Positions 1 through 6,843 are shown, numbered from the stretch's first letter. The stretch is DNA of 10,959 nt from Limosilactobacillus panis (GCF_019797825.1 NZ_CP081857.1:1-10959), one strand, 5' to 3'. Notes: generated from the letters alone by a model not told the origin. Made by a program: numbers and translations.

Positions 1-51
1 GACCAATTCCGATATACTTTAATACTTTCCATAGCATACAATTACCCTCTT

Positions 52-663
52 TTAGTTATTCTGGTCAATACGCTTTAAAATCCTATAAAGTTGCTGTCTT
101 GAAAGTCCATACTTACGGGCTAGACCAGCTTTACTCTTATAATTGCCAGATTGATAATCTTTCTTGATACCTTCAAAGACTAGCCTGCCTTCACGGTCTG
201 AACTGTCTTCGGAAAACTTAGTAGGACGACCTTTATAAGCACCACGCTTCTTAGCTTGTTCGATACCTTGACGCTGACGCTCTCTAATCTTTTCCCGTTC
301 GTTCTGGGCCACAAAACCCATTAAACTTATCATCATGTCAAGCATGAACTGGTCAACAAGATTGTTGCCAGTGTGGGTCTGTGGTAGGTCATCAACAATC
401 AGACTTACACCTTTATTCTTTAGCTCCTGTACTAGGCGCTGAATGTCTTTGTAATTACGGCTCAATCGGTCCAGACTAATAACCTCTACCGTGTCACCTT
501 CACGAACATAAGAGAAAAGATCATGAAGCCCTGGCCGGTCGGTAGTCTTGCCGGAAAGCTTATCAGTAAAGACTTTATCTGCTTCAACTTCTTTAGCTCT
601 AGCCAATTGCCGTGCTAAATTTTGCCCCTTACTAGATACCCGTGCATAGAATACTAATGCCAT
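52..663 (-). CDS. Serine recombinase (resolvase/invertase family)
   Basis: A 203-residue small serine recombinase, probably a plasmid resolvase that separates multimers or cointegrates. The N-terminal catalytic domain shows YARVSS with the nucleophile Ser10 next to Arg8, and LDRLSRN at 64-70 carrying the active-site arginines. A long helix follows around QNEREKIRERQRQG, and GRPTKF marks the linker to a C-terminal helix-turn-helix near residues 177-198 (LARKYGLSRQQLYRILKR). Length matches the family (about 180-210), so it looks intact. The ATG is preceded by AGGGGG at 8 nt. It diverges from the lipoprotein gene, and the 170-bp interval between them holds repeated GTTACA motifs that may be its binding site. 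An invertase role cannot be excluded, since no invertible segment is seen. Confidence 0.93.
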   Translation of the reverse strand: MALVFYARVSSKGQNLARQLARAKEVEADKVFTDKLSGKTTDRPGLHDLFSYVREGDTVEVISLDRLSRNYKDIQRLVQELKNKGVSLIVDDLPQTHTGNNLVDQFMLDMMISLMGFVAQNEREKIRERQRQGIEQAKKRGAYKGRPTKFSEDSSDREGRLVFEGIKKDYQSGNYKSKAGLARKYGLSRQQLYRILKRIDQNN

Positions 664-694
664 TTGAATAACCCCCTTATTTCTCTACACCCTT

Positions 695-777
695 ATGTTA
701 CACCTAAATGTTACAGTAGTAAAGGCTTAATGTCGGGGCTTATGAATTGAACGTTAGAGTGTACTCAAAAGTTACAC
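695..777. promoter_or_regulatory. Candidate recombination/binding site of the resolvase
   Basis: Two direct copies of ATGTTACA lie at 695-702 and 708-715. Downstream is an interrupted inverted repeat with arms AGTGTA (758-763) and TACACT (773-778) that again includes GTTACAC. Resolvases usually bind several imperfect dyads just upstream of their own gene, which fits this position. The exact subsites are not resolved by eye. Confidence 0.35.
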
Positions 778-798
778 TTTAAGGAAAAGGAAAAGAGA

Positions 799-827
799 TA
801 TAATTTAAACATGCAAAAGGATAGGAG
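799..827 (+). promoter_or_regulatory. Promoter -10 and RBS of the lipoprotein gene
   Basis: A perfect TATAAT lies at 799-804 and an AGGAG ribosome binding site at 823-827, 8 nt before the ATG at 836. No good -35 box is seen at 17 bp. The GTTACAC motif at 771-777 lies just upstream, so resolvase binding could influence this promoter (inference). Confidence 0.6.
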
Positions 828-835
828 TAAGTCTT

Positions 836-1624
836 ATGAAGAAAAGAATAATTTTAACATCAACAATACTGTTGGCTAGTTTGGCATTAGCAGGCTGTGG
901 TAATAATCAATCGACCAGTAACTCAACCAAAGCAGAGAATTCCAGTCTAAGGGCGGAAGATTCCAGCTTGAAGGCTAAAAAGTCGAGTGAAAGACAAGCG
1001 AAGTATAGTGAGCAAGACTATGCTTTGATGGCTTACTTGAAGTTACAAGGACAGACTGCTAATGAACTAAATCGTAACAAGGATAATATGAACTGGAACC
1101 AAGACGGTAATACTTATCACATTGATTTTGGCGCTCATACGACTTCTATGACAGTTACAGAGGATAATGTAGAAGTTACTTATGATAAGCCACAAGAGGA
1201 TAGTATGGGCCACGATAATGGACATAAGACCTACTCTAAACAACAATTAGCTAAAGAATTTGGCAATCAAAAGAGTGTAATTGAAGAAATTCTAGGTTCA
1301 GTGGGGCAAGGGCAATCCAGCAATAACCAGACTAACTCAAATAATAATGGCTCAGCCAATGATGGTCAGCAAGCCAAATCAAGCTCATCATCAAATTCTT
1401 CGAGTCCAATCAAATCTGCTCAAGACGCTGCTAATCTTGTTGAGCATAGTATGCACAGCGAGCCTGGTACGTTTCAAGCAACTCCTACTGGTGATGGAGG
1501 ATATGCAATTCATGGTGGTGGACAAGACGGACAAGTAGGATATGTACATAGTGACGGTTCTATTACTTGGTCATCTGGTGATACTCAATCGTATGGAGAC
1601 TTATCAGCACCTACTACAAATTAG
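836..1624 (+). CDS. Secreted lipoprotein of unknown function
   Basis: A 262-residue lipoprotein. MKKR is followed by a hydrophobic core and a lipobox LAGC with the lipidated cysteine at position 21, so the mature protein should be anchored on the outer face of the membrane. A repetitive linker follows (residues about 25-55, with repeated SSL[RK]A units). A folded region covers about 56-150 (YALMAYLKLQGQ, DFGAHTTSMTV). A Ser/Asn/Gln-rich spacer runs from about 158 to 190, and a C-terminal segment rich in Gly, Asp and His ends the protein. The layout resembles lactobacillus lipoproteins annotated as Lreu_0056-like, but that is recollection, not a search. A related start-less 5' fragment lies at 3702-3908. 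No enzymatic motif is seen. Confidence 0.85.
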   Translation: MKKRIILTSTILLASLALAGCGNNQSTSNSTKAENSSLRAEDSSLKAKKSSERQAKYSEQDYALMAYLKLQGQTANELNRNKDNMNWNQDGNTYHIDFGAHTTSMTVTEDNVEVTYDKPQEDSMGHDNGHKTYSKQQLAKEFGNQKSVIEEILGSVGQGQSSNNQTNSNNNGSANDGQQAKSSSSSNSSSPIKSAQDAANLVEHSMHSEPGTFQATPTGDGGYAIHGGGQDGQVGYVHSDGSITWSSGDTQSYGDLSAPTTN

Positions 1625-1666
1625 CTCTAAAGGTATAACAAGGAAATCGAGTGCTAAAGAATATGA

Positions 1667-2769
1667 CTTGAATTGTCAAATTAAGTGCAACACTACATTA
1701 AAGAATATTTCATAAGGCGTTTTCCATCCGAGACATTTACGGGGACGATTATTCATTTGTTCTGCATATGCTTGTATCCGGCGGTCAGTAATTGAATCAA
1801 GGTCAGTTCCTTTTGGCAAATATTCGTGAAGCAAGCCGTTAGTATTTTCGTTAGTTCCTCGTTGCCAAGGAGAGTGAGGATCGGGAAAGTAGAAGGGCGT
1901 ACCAAACTTATCAGTTAAACATTGAACTTTGGCAAACTCTTTACCCCTATCCGGGGTAATCGTTAACGATCTACCAGGCCATAGCTTCATTAAGTCGCTC
2001 AAAGTATCCGTGACTGCTTCTGAAGTTCTTTTAGCAGCTTTACCAATAAGCAGGTAACGAGATTTTCGATCAACCAATGTAACGACACAAGCCTTTCCGC
2101 TTTTGCCTAACACGGTATCACCTTCCCAGTGACCAATTTCTACACGGTTGTCAGCTTCTCGCGGACGATCATGAATCTTGTTGGGGATTGGAATCTTGCC
2201 TCGCTTTTCTTGATAAGCTTTATTGTGGCGAGACTTGCCGTGATGCCTTAGATGGCGCACGGCACTAGAGCTGCCAGATTTAAACAAATTATCAAATAAG
2301 CCATTGAAAATCCCACGGTAAATAGTCGTGGTACTGATCTGCACCGGATACTTTTCGACTGCCAAGCGATTCGATATTTCTTCCGGAGACCAAAGGTCTT
2401 CGCAGAAGTGTTCTTTCACCACTTCAAACACCTGAGGATTACTCAAAAGAGAGACTCTGCCACAATTGCCTTTGCGCTGTTTATACTTCTCCTGAGCCTT
2501 CGAAGGTGAATAGGATCTACCAGTAGAATTACAGCTTAATTCTCGAGAAATGGTTGAGTAACTTTTCTTGATATGGCTGGCAATCTCACGAAGTGAGTTT
2601 CCATGATTCCTCATTAAAAAGATAGTTTCCCGTTCATCTATGGTAATATGCTTGTAGTGGTCCATGGCTAAATTCCTTTCATGATTGTTTTCGCAAACAT
2701 CATTTTACAGAAATTTGGCATGGGCCATTCTTTATTTAATTAGTGTTGCACTTAAAGTGTAAATTCAAG
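1667..2769 (-). mobile_element. IS30-family insertion sequence, complete
   Basis: The element is about 1.1 kb with one transposase gene. Terminal inverted repeats are visible: the left end (1667-1695) has CTTGAATT, six variable bases, then TTAAGTGCAACACTA, and the right end (2741-2769) is its reverse complement with differences only in the six-base middle. The transposase stop codon lies inside the left repeat, so the C-terminus is encoded by the IR, a compact arrangement seen in IS30 elements. The flanking bases (TGA left, CAT right) do not form the expected 2-3 bp target duplication, so one or both flanks may have been rearranged after insertion. Confidence 0.9.
1676..2665 (-). CDS. IS30-family transposase
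   Basis: A 329-residue DDE transposase. The N-terminal region (residues 1-50) carries the family HTH (ITIDERETIFLM, SLREIASHIKKSYSTISREL). The catalytic core has D183 in WEGDTV, D239 in TPDRGKEF and E273 in PWQRGTNENTNG, giving the 33-residue D-E spacing of IS30 enzymes. The full length and conserved triad suggest it is active. The ATG is preceded by AAAGGAA at a suitable distance. It would act on the IRs that bound the element. Confidence 0.95.
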   Translation of the reverse strand: MDHYKHITIDERETIFLMRNHGNSLREIASHIKKSYSTISRELSCNSTGRSYSPSKAQEKYKQRKGNCGRVSLLSNPQVFEVVKEHFCEDLWSPEEISNRLAVEKYPVQISTTTIYRGIFNGLFDNLFKSGSSSAVRHLRHHGKSRHNKAYQEKRGKIPIPNKIHDRPREADNRVEIGHWEGDTVLGKSGKACVVTLVDRKSRYLLIGKAAKRTSEAVTDTLSDLMKLWPGRSLTITPDRGKEFAKVQCLTDKFGTPFYFPDPHSPWQRGTNENTNGLLHEYLPKGTDLDSITDRRIQAYAEQMNNRPRKCLGWKTPYEIFFNVVLHLI

Positions 2770-2776
2770 CATAAGA

Positions 2777-2818
2777 AAAAGACCATATTGCTACTCGTTT
2801 ATAGCCATATGGTCTTTT
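2777..2818 (-). terminator. Rho-independent terminator after dps
   Basis: A perfect 12-bp inverted repeat (AAAAGACCATAT / ATATGGTCTTTT) extends after one mismatch by 4 more pairs around a short loop. The A-rich left arm provides the U-tract for minus-strand transcripts, so it terminates dps, and the right-arm T run could make it bidirectional. It lies 3 bp beyond the dps stop codon. Confidence 0.85.
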
Positions 2819-2821
2819 ATA

Positions 2822-3304
2822 TTAGTCAGCGAATGGTGCTTTGCCTAGATAAGCACTGATCATCCAAATATTTTTATCGGTTTCATCCTTGAAGCCATTA
2901 AGCATATCTTGAGTTGGGAAGTCTTTTTCTTCGTCAGTAACTTCGATTCCTTTTTGGTATTGGTCACGTAGGTACTTGAATTGATCAACTAGCCGTTGCA
3001 TGAATTCAGTCATCGTTAATTGATCAAAAGCGACTTTGTCATCTGGTAGGCCAGTATTTTCAATGAATTCGTGAGTTGTTGCCAGTGGGCTGCCGTTTAA
3101 AGCAATCAAGCGTTCTGCAATTTGATCGAGCTGTTTGCTTAGTTGATCGCCATATTCGTCCATCAGCGGATGGAGACGGAAGAAGTTTTCACCGCGCATA
3201 TACCAGTGTGTTTGTTGAACGTTGACCTTTAATTGGCTGATATCGGCAATCAGTTGATTGAGTTGTGCTTTTGATTTTGGAAAGTCATAATTGTAAGTTG
3301 TCAT
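2822..3304 (-). CDS. dps: Dps-family ferritin-like DNA-binding protein
   Basis: A 160-residue Dps/miniferritin. Dodecamers of this family oxidise and store iron using H2O2 and so protect DNA from Fenton damage. The ferroxidase residues are all present: H33 in QTHWYMRG, H45 and D49 in LHPLMDEYGDQL, D60 and E64 in DQIAERL. I chose the ATG at 3304 (MTTYNYDF) because AGAGGGG lies 6 nt upstream. A longer start at 3370 would overlap the -35 box and has no family match. The N-terminus has no long basic tail, so DNA binding may be weak, as in many Gram-positive Dps proteins. The gene is monocistronic with its own promoter and terminator, and is common on lactobacillus plasmids as stress cargo. Confidence 0.93.
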   Translation of the reverse strand: MTTYNYDFPKSKAQLNQLIADISQLKVNVQQTHWYMRGENFFRLHPLMDEYGDQLSKQLDQIAERLIALNGSPLATTHEFIENTGLPDDKVAFDQLTMTEFMQRLVDQFKYLRDQYQKGIEVTDEEKDFPTQDMLNGFKDETDKNIWMISAYLGKAPFAD

Positions 3305-3340
3305 AATGAACCCCTCTTCATAACTATTGGTTACACTAAT

Positions 3341-3370
3341 ACTATAACAGTTGTGAAAGCGTTTTTTCAA
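3341..3370 (-). promoter_or_regulatory. dps promoter, with a weak cre-like overlap
   Basis: Read on the minus strand, -35 TTGAAA (3365-3370) and -10 TATAGT (3341-3346) are separated by 18 bp. The spacer overlaps TGAAAGCGTTTTTT on the plus strand (3354-3367), which matches 12 of 14 positions of the CcpA cre consensus but lacks the terminal CA. The promoter is convincing and the cre is doubtful. Confidence 0.65.
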
Positions 3371-3401
3371 ATCAAATACTTGTGGTCCATTGGCGGTATA
3401 A

Positions 3402-3680
3402 ATCTTCGATAATTGCTACGGTGTGGTAGGTGAGTGTCGGCGTCATAACTGGGCTAGTCAGTTGATGTTGGGACCAGAGTCGATTAAAGTGCTGAATCTC
3501 AAAAACAAATTCGCTATTTTGAGTGACCTGTTAAAGGCTTCGGGAATACGAATTGATGAGCAAGGGCATCGATATATTAGAGTTAAGGGCGTGCGTTGGT
3601 TTACTAACATGGACTATAAGCAACGTCATGACGATTTGATCTTATATAAGAAATATAGGAAGTTTGTAGAGCCTTTATAA
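3402..3680 (+). pseudogene. Fragment of an EcoRI-type adenine-specific DNA methyltransferase
   Basis: The open frame begins right after a stop at 3399. A GTG at 3423 is the only plausible start and has no clear RBS. The encoded segment RYIRVKGVRWFTNMDYKQRH followed by LILYKKY resembles the conserved WFTN-D-K-RH-LILYKKY region of EcoRI-type modification methylases, recognised from memory. Those proteins are about 300 residues or more, and here only about 85-90 remain, without the SAM-binding and catalytic NPPF-like motifs. It is therefore a relic of a restriction-modification gene, cut on the left near the dps promoter and ended by a stop before the lipoprotein remnant. The family assignment is moderate. 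Confidence 0.5.
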
Positions 3681-3701
3681 TCCGAGATAATCAAGTAAAG
3701 G

Positions 3702-3908
3702 AAAAAGAAAACAATTTTAACTTCGACGATATTATTAGCTAGTTTAGTTCTAGCAGGTTGCGGCAATAATCAATCAGCTAAGTCAGAAAATTCAAGCTTA
3801 AGGGCTGAAAACTCTAGTCTAAAGAAAAGTGAAAATATAAACATTGTGGGTTCCTATAAAGATGGTACTGTACCCTGTCAAGTTGACACATTAAATAATA
3901 AAAACTAG
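3702..3908 (+). pseudogene. Start-less second copy of the lipoprotein 5' end, truncated by IS3
   Basis: Reading in frame from 3705 gives KKTILTSTILLASL, a lipobox VLAGC, GNNQSAKSENSSLRAENSSLKKSE, nearly the same signal peptide and linker as the gene at 836. The ATG is missing: at the DNA level the RBS-to-start stretch of the intact copy is collapsed here to AAAGGAAAAAGAAAAC, with TAA at 3696 in frame just upstream. Similarity to the intact copy fades after about 3832. The frame then runs into the IS3 left end and stops at 3906-3908. It cannot be expressed as a normal lipoprotein. It could derive from a paralogue with the same N-terminus rather than from the gene at 836. Confidence 0.75.
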
Positions 3909-4825
3909 TTGGCCTTGCCGAAGCGGTATTCTGCTGCGGTAAGGTCATTTCTTTTGCCTGAAATAAAGGAATGCGTAAAGTAATCGATACCTTCTGTCAC
4001 CAGCTGTTCTAAGTCTTCAAACGTTTGTGGTTGTGGTGAGTGTGCTAACCAGATAGATTTAAAATCAGCCCACCAGTGCTCCATCACCGCATTATCAGCT
4101 GGCGTTCCTGGGGCTGAGTAACTATGTTGGCTGTTATTACTAGCCAAGTAGTGGTTGAATGCTTTGGAAGTATATGCTGCTCCGCGATCAGTGTGGATTA
4201 GCGGTGCCAGACCTCCGGCTTTCTGCTTGGCCATTTGAAATACTTTAATAGCCCCAGTACTCGTTTCTGTAGGCGTAATAATCCAGCTAAGTGGGTATTG
4301 ACCGTATAGATCCAGGACAACGTGTAGACGGACTTTGTACTTACGAATGTTGTAGGCAATTTCCGTCGTGTCCGTCGCCCACACCTGATTTGCGGCAGCT
4401 TGTTCAAACTGGCGGTTCAGGGTATTCTGTGCTTCATAAGTTTCCTGCTCCTGCACACGTTTTCTCTTAGGCTGACGATAGTCCGCTTTAATACTGTGTT
4501 CCTTCATAATGCGCATGACGCGCTTCTTGTTAACTGTGTATGATAATCTTTCCTGCTTTATCAAACGGGTCATCTTGTCATAACCAACGCAGTGTTTATG
4601 TTGTGCTTCTAACTGTTTAACGAGCTTTAGAATTTCTTGATCTTGAATATCATGAACCGTCGGTTCATGGGTAAGCCACTTGTAGTAAGCCTGCCGACTT
4701 ACCCCGGCTGCTTTAACTAGATCAGATACATTATACCCACTTTGGCTCATTTCCTGAATCGCTTGATATCGTCCGGCCGTTCCACCTCCCGATTGTGTAT
4801 TTCGACCAATTTTTTGCGAAGGCAA
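3905..4825 (-). CDS. IS3-family transposase OrfB (DDE catalytic subunit)
   Basis: A 306-residue frame with the rve integrase core: D152 in WATDTTEIAY, D213 in HTDRGAAY and E249 in DNAVMEHWW, with exactly 35 residues between the second D and the E, the IS3 signature. An N-terminal HTH_21-like region (GYDKMTRLIK, VNKKRVMRIMKEH) precedes it. The only start before the A tract is TTG at 4825. In IS3 elements this part is normally made as an OrfAB fusion by -1 frameshifting. The stop lies just inside the left IR. The catalytic residues are intact, but see the OrfA entry for the odd frame relation. Confidence 0.9.
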   Translation of the reverse strand: MPSQKIGRNTQSGGGTAGRYQAIQEMSQSGYNVSDLVKAAGVSRQAYYKWLTHEPTVHDIQDQEILKLVKQLEAQHKHCVGYDKMTRLIKQERLSYTVNKKRVMRIMKEHSIKADYRQPKRKRVQEQETYEAQNTLNRQFEQAAANQVWATDTTEIAYNIRKYKVRLHVVLDLYGQYPLSWIITPTETSTGAIKVFQMAKQKAGGLAPLIHTDRGAAYTSKAFNHYLASNNSQHSYSAPGTPADNAVMEHWWADFKSIWLAHSPQPQTFEDLEQLVTEGIDYFTHSFISGKRNDLTAAEYRFGKAN

Positions 4826-5453
4826 TCTGTACCTCCCGTTCCTTCGCTTTAGCTTTCAGCTGCCTTACTTCTTGTCGTAATCTTTCCACTTCATTGGTTG
4901 GTGTTTTGCCTTTATGGCGACCCCGGTTATCCTGAAGGGCTTCCCAATCGTGAGTTCTTTGGTACTTTTGTACCCATGAATAGACCCGTTGATAGCTGAC
5001 ATTAAATTTTTCTGCCGCGGCTTGATAGTTATACTCGTGATCAATTGTCCATTGAGTAATTTGCCGTTTCTCCTCAAAAGTAACTTTTCGGCCCACTTTC
5101 CTAGCTCGCTTTCTTGTTGCGTAAGCAACACTTAATTGTCCACTATTGTACCGGACAATCCATTGATGTAGTTGGGAAAGACTACGAATTTGATATCTAT
5201 TGAGAATTGCTTGGCCTGACAGGGTACCTGAAAGGTAAGCTTTAACGGCTGATCGCTTGGTTTGAAGTGTGTACCTGTGATTGTGTTCAGGGCGAATCAA
5301 TCCAGCCAAACCAGCCGTTAAAAATTGTTTAATCCATCTGTTAAGGCTAGAGGTCCGCACCTGGTGATAATCCGCGTATACCCCGAGTGAGTAGTCTGAA
5401 TCTTGGTAATTACTGAGTAACCTTAATTTTTCCGTCGTTGAATATGTTCCTAT
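4731..5453 (-). CDS. IS3-family transposase OrfA (HTH subunit), start uncertain
   Basis: An IS150-type OrfA with tandem HTH domains (SLNRWIKQFLTAGLAGLI, then TFEEKRQITQW to YQRVYSWVQKYQ) and a C-terminal coiled coil (NEVERLRQEVRQLKAKAKE) that would oligomerise with OrfAB. The frame is open from 5453, and codons upstream of the GTG at 5360 encode TEKLRLLSNYQDSDYSLGVYA, in two parts TEKLRLLSNY and QDSDYSLGVYA, typical of OrfA N-termini. That stretch has no ATG/GTG/TTG, so the real start may be a rare codon near 5453, or the gene is mutated. Its 3' end overlaps OrfB by 95 nt around an A6 tract (4810-4815). OrfB lies in the +1 frame, not the usual -1, consistent with loss of one A. Confidence 0.75.
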   Translation of the reverse strand: MGTYSTTEKLRLLSNYQDSDYSLGVYADYHQVRTSSLNRWIKQFLTAGLAGLIRPEHNHRYTLQTKRSAVKAYLSGTLSGQAILNRYQIRSLSQLHQWIVRYNSGQLSVAYATRKRARKVGRKVTFEEKRQITQWTIDHEYNYQAAAEKFNVSYQRVYSWVQKYQRTHDWEALQDNRGRHKGKTPTNEVERLRQEVRQLKAKAKEREVQIAFAKNWSKYTIGRWNGRTISSDSGNEPKWV

Positions 5454-5511
5454 TCAAAACACCCCCTAGAGATGACACTTTTATTATTTAAAGTGTCAAC
5501 CCTAAGGGGTA

Positions 5512-5540
5512 TTGTACGCGCTTTCATCTTGATGTAAAAT
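5512..5540 (+). promoter_or_regulatory. Promoter and cre (CcpA) site of butanediol dehydrogenase
   Basis: -35 TTGTAC (5512-5517), a 17-bp spacer and -10 TAAAAT (5535-5540). TGTACGCGCTTTCA at 5513-5526 matches the cre consensus TGWAANCGNTNWCA at 13 of 14 positions and overlaps the -35, so CcpA would be expected to block transcription when preferred sugars are present (inference). The IS3 end lies only 12 bp upstream of the -35. Confidence 0.7.
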
Positions 5541-5584
5541 ATAGGTGTTTTAGGAAATGAATTTTCATTTTGGAGGCTAACCTT

Positions 5585-6655
5585 ATGAAAGCAGTAAGAA
5601 TCTATGGTGAAAAAGATATCCGGGTTGAGGACGTTTCGATTCCGGAACCTAAAGATGATCAAGTTCAGTTAAAAGTGAAGTTCTGTGGGATTTGCGGCAG
5701 TGATTTGCACGCCTACCTTGAAGGGTGGGGCCTGCCAACGGTGCCGTATCCATTGACCGGCAAGACGGTGCCGATTACGTTAGGCCACGAATTTTCCGGT
5801 GAAGTCGTTAAGGTCGGTAAGGACGTCGATGATTTGAAAGTCGGCGATCGGGTTGCCGTTGAACCGCTTCTGGCCTGTGGCAAATGCGAAAACTGTCGCG
5901 CCGGCAACTACAACTTCTGTAACCGGGCGGTTTCGACCGACGGTGCCGGGAACTTCCTGGGATTTTCTGAAGACGGGGGCATGGCTGAGTATGCCAATGT
6001 CCAAGGCGTTTTCGCCCACAAATTGCCGGATGATATGAGCTACGAACTGGGCGCCTTAGCTGAACCAACCGCCGTTGTATACGAAGCCATCAAGAAGAGC
6101 CGGCTGCGGGAAGGTCAAGACGTCGCTGTGATGGGGGCTGGCCCAATTGGATTGCTGGAAGCCGTCCTCGCTAAAATTGCCGGCGCCAACCACGTTTACA
6201 TCGTGGACGTTTCCAAAGTTCGTTTGGAAAAGGCCAAGGCGCTGGGAATTGAAAACGCCCTTGATCCAACCCAAACCGACGTCGAAGCCTTCATTAAGAA
6301 GGACTTACCAAATGGCGTTGACATCACCTTTGAATGTGCCGGGGTCCAATCCACATTTGACTCGGCCCTGAAAGTCACCAAGCGGACCGGAACGATTCAA
6401 ATTGTTGCGCTGTACGGCAAGCCGTTAACCATGAACATGACCGACGACCTGATTATGCAGGGCCTGGATATCATCACCACCCTGTGCTACAACAATTCGT
6501 TCCCGAACGTTCTGGGGATTATCGACAATAATAAGGATCTGTTCGAGCAGGTCATCACTAAGAAAGTCAGCCTGGACGACGCGCTGGATCAGGGCATTAA
6601 GATGCTGGCCACCGATAAGTCACAGGTGAAGATTATGATTGATCCGTCGCTTTAA
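5585..6655 (+). CDS. butA-like/bdh: 2,3-butanediol dehydrogenase (zinc-dependent medium-chain dehydrogenase)
   Basis: A 356-residue zinc-dependent MDR enzyme, likely interconverting acetoin and (R,R)-2,3-butanediol with NAD(H) and so helping cytosolic redox balance. Catalytic zinc ligands are C37 (FCGICGSD), H68 and E69 (GHEF). The structural zinc lobe has C98, C101, C104 and C112 (CGKCENCRAGNYNFC). The Rossmann motif GAGPIG is at 184-189, with D208 at the end of the second strand (VYIVDVSK), favouring NAD over NADP. E160-P161 fits the active-site EP motif. The start is ATG 5585 with GGAGG at 5572-5576. Base composition is visibly richer in G+C than the plasmid genes around it, suggesting a chromosomal origin. 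Substrate could be another secondary alcohol or polyol (sorbitol-type). Confidence 0.85.
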   Translation: MKAVRIYGEKDIRVEDVSIPEPKDDQVQLKVKFCGICGSDLHAYLEGWGLPTVPYPLTGKTVPITLGHEFSGEVVKVGKDVDDLKVGDRVAVEPLLACGKCENCRAGNYNFCNRAVSTDGAGNFLGFSEDGGMAEYANVQGVFAHKLPDDMSYELGALAEPTAVVYEAIKKSRLREGQDVAVMGAGPIGLLEAVLAKIAGANHVYIVDVSKVRLEKAKALGIENALDPTQTDVEAFIKKDLPNGVDITFECAGVQSTFDSALKVTKRTGTIQIVALYGKPLTMNMTDDLIMQGLDIITTLCYNNSFPNVLGIIDNNKDLFEQVITKKVSLDDALDQGIKMLATDKSQVKIMIDPSL

Positions 6656-6727
6656 AAATAAAATGGGAATGCTGGTTGTTAGTACGGCCATGAGAAATTA
6701 TGCCCACGTTCTGATCGGCTGTTCCTG

Positions 6728-6736
6728 TGCTATACT
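6728..6736 (+). promoter_or_regulatory. Extended -10 promoter for the riboswitch transcript
   Basis: TGC followed by TATACT (6728-6736) forms an extended -10 element 18 bp before the riboswitch P1 stem. The -35 region (TTCTGA at 6709) is poor, which an extended -10 can tolerate. Confidence 0.5.
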
Positions 6737-6753
6737 TTAATTGCTTAACCAAA

Positions 6754-6843
6754 CTGCAAGGGGAGCCATTGCGCTGAGAGTAGATTGCGACCGCAGTCTT
6801 AACCCTTTTACCTGATCTGGTCAGTACCAGCGGAGGAATGCAG
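6754..6843 (+). ncRNA. TPP riboswitch (THI element)
   Basis: The conserved thi-box is clear: CTGAGA at 6774-6779, ACCCTTTTACCTGATCTGG ending at 6820, then TACCAGCGGAGGAA (6825-6838). Flanking CTGCA (6754-6758) and TGCAG (6839-6843) close the P1 helix, and AGGGGAGCC supplies the P2 start. Such aptamers bind thiamine pyrophosphate and usually switch off thiamine synthesis or transport genes. A strong terminator follows 40 bp later, so transcriptional attenuation is expected, although I could not draw an antiterminator by eye. The next gene is a short-chain dehydrogenase, not a recognised thiamine gene, so the native target may be missing or may be this dehydrogenase. Confidence 0.93.

Larger units (their letters stand above)
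3882..5500 (-). mobile_element. IS3-family (IS150-group) insertion sequence, both ends present
   Basis: The left end (3882-3903) reads GTTGACACATTAAATAATAAAA in two parts: GTTGACAC, then A, then TTAAATAATAAAA. The right end (5479-5500) is its reverse complement with a single A/T difference, so the IRs match at 21 of 22 positions. TG...CA tips, two overlapping reading frames and the DDE motif fit IS3/IS150. The element is about 1.62 kb. Adjacent bases (CAA left, CCT right) do not form a 3-4 bp target duplication, and the two flanks belong to unrelated sequences (lipoprotein remnant; butanediol dehydrogenase promoter). This suggests a deletion or rearrangement anchored at the element. Confidence 0.9.

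Noticed and set aside
1347..1538. 63-codon frame inside the lipoprotein gene
   Set aside because: Out of frame overlap with a gene whose signal peptide and lipobox are clear; no RBS or family features.
3305..3370. Longer Dps start (22 extra residues)
   Set aside because: It runs through the -10/-35 region and the RBS of the ATG at 3304; the extra residues are unlike Dps N-termini.
5713..6381. Several open frames of 60-86 codons on both strands inside the butanediol dehydrogenase gene
   Set aside because: They lie in other frames of a well-supported gene, lack ribosome binding sites and resemble no family; the higher G+C lengthens such frames.
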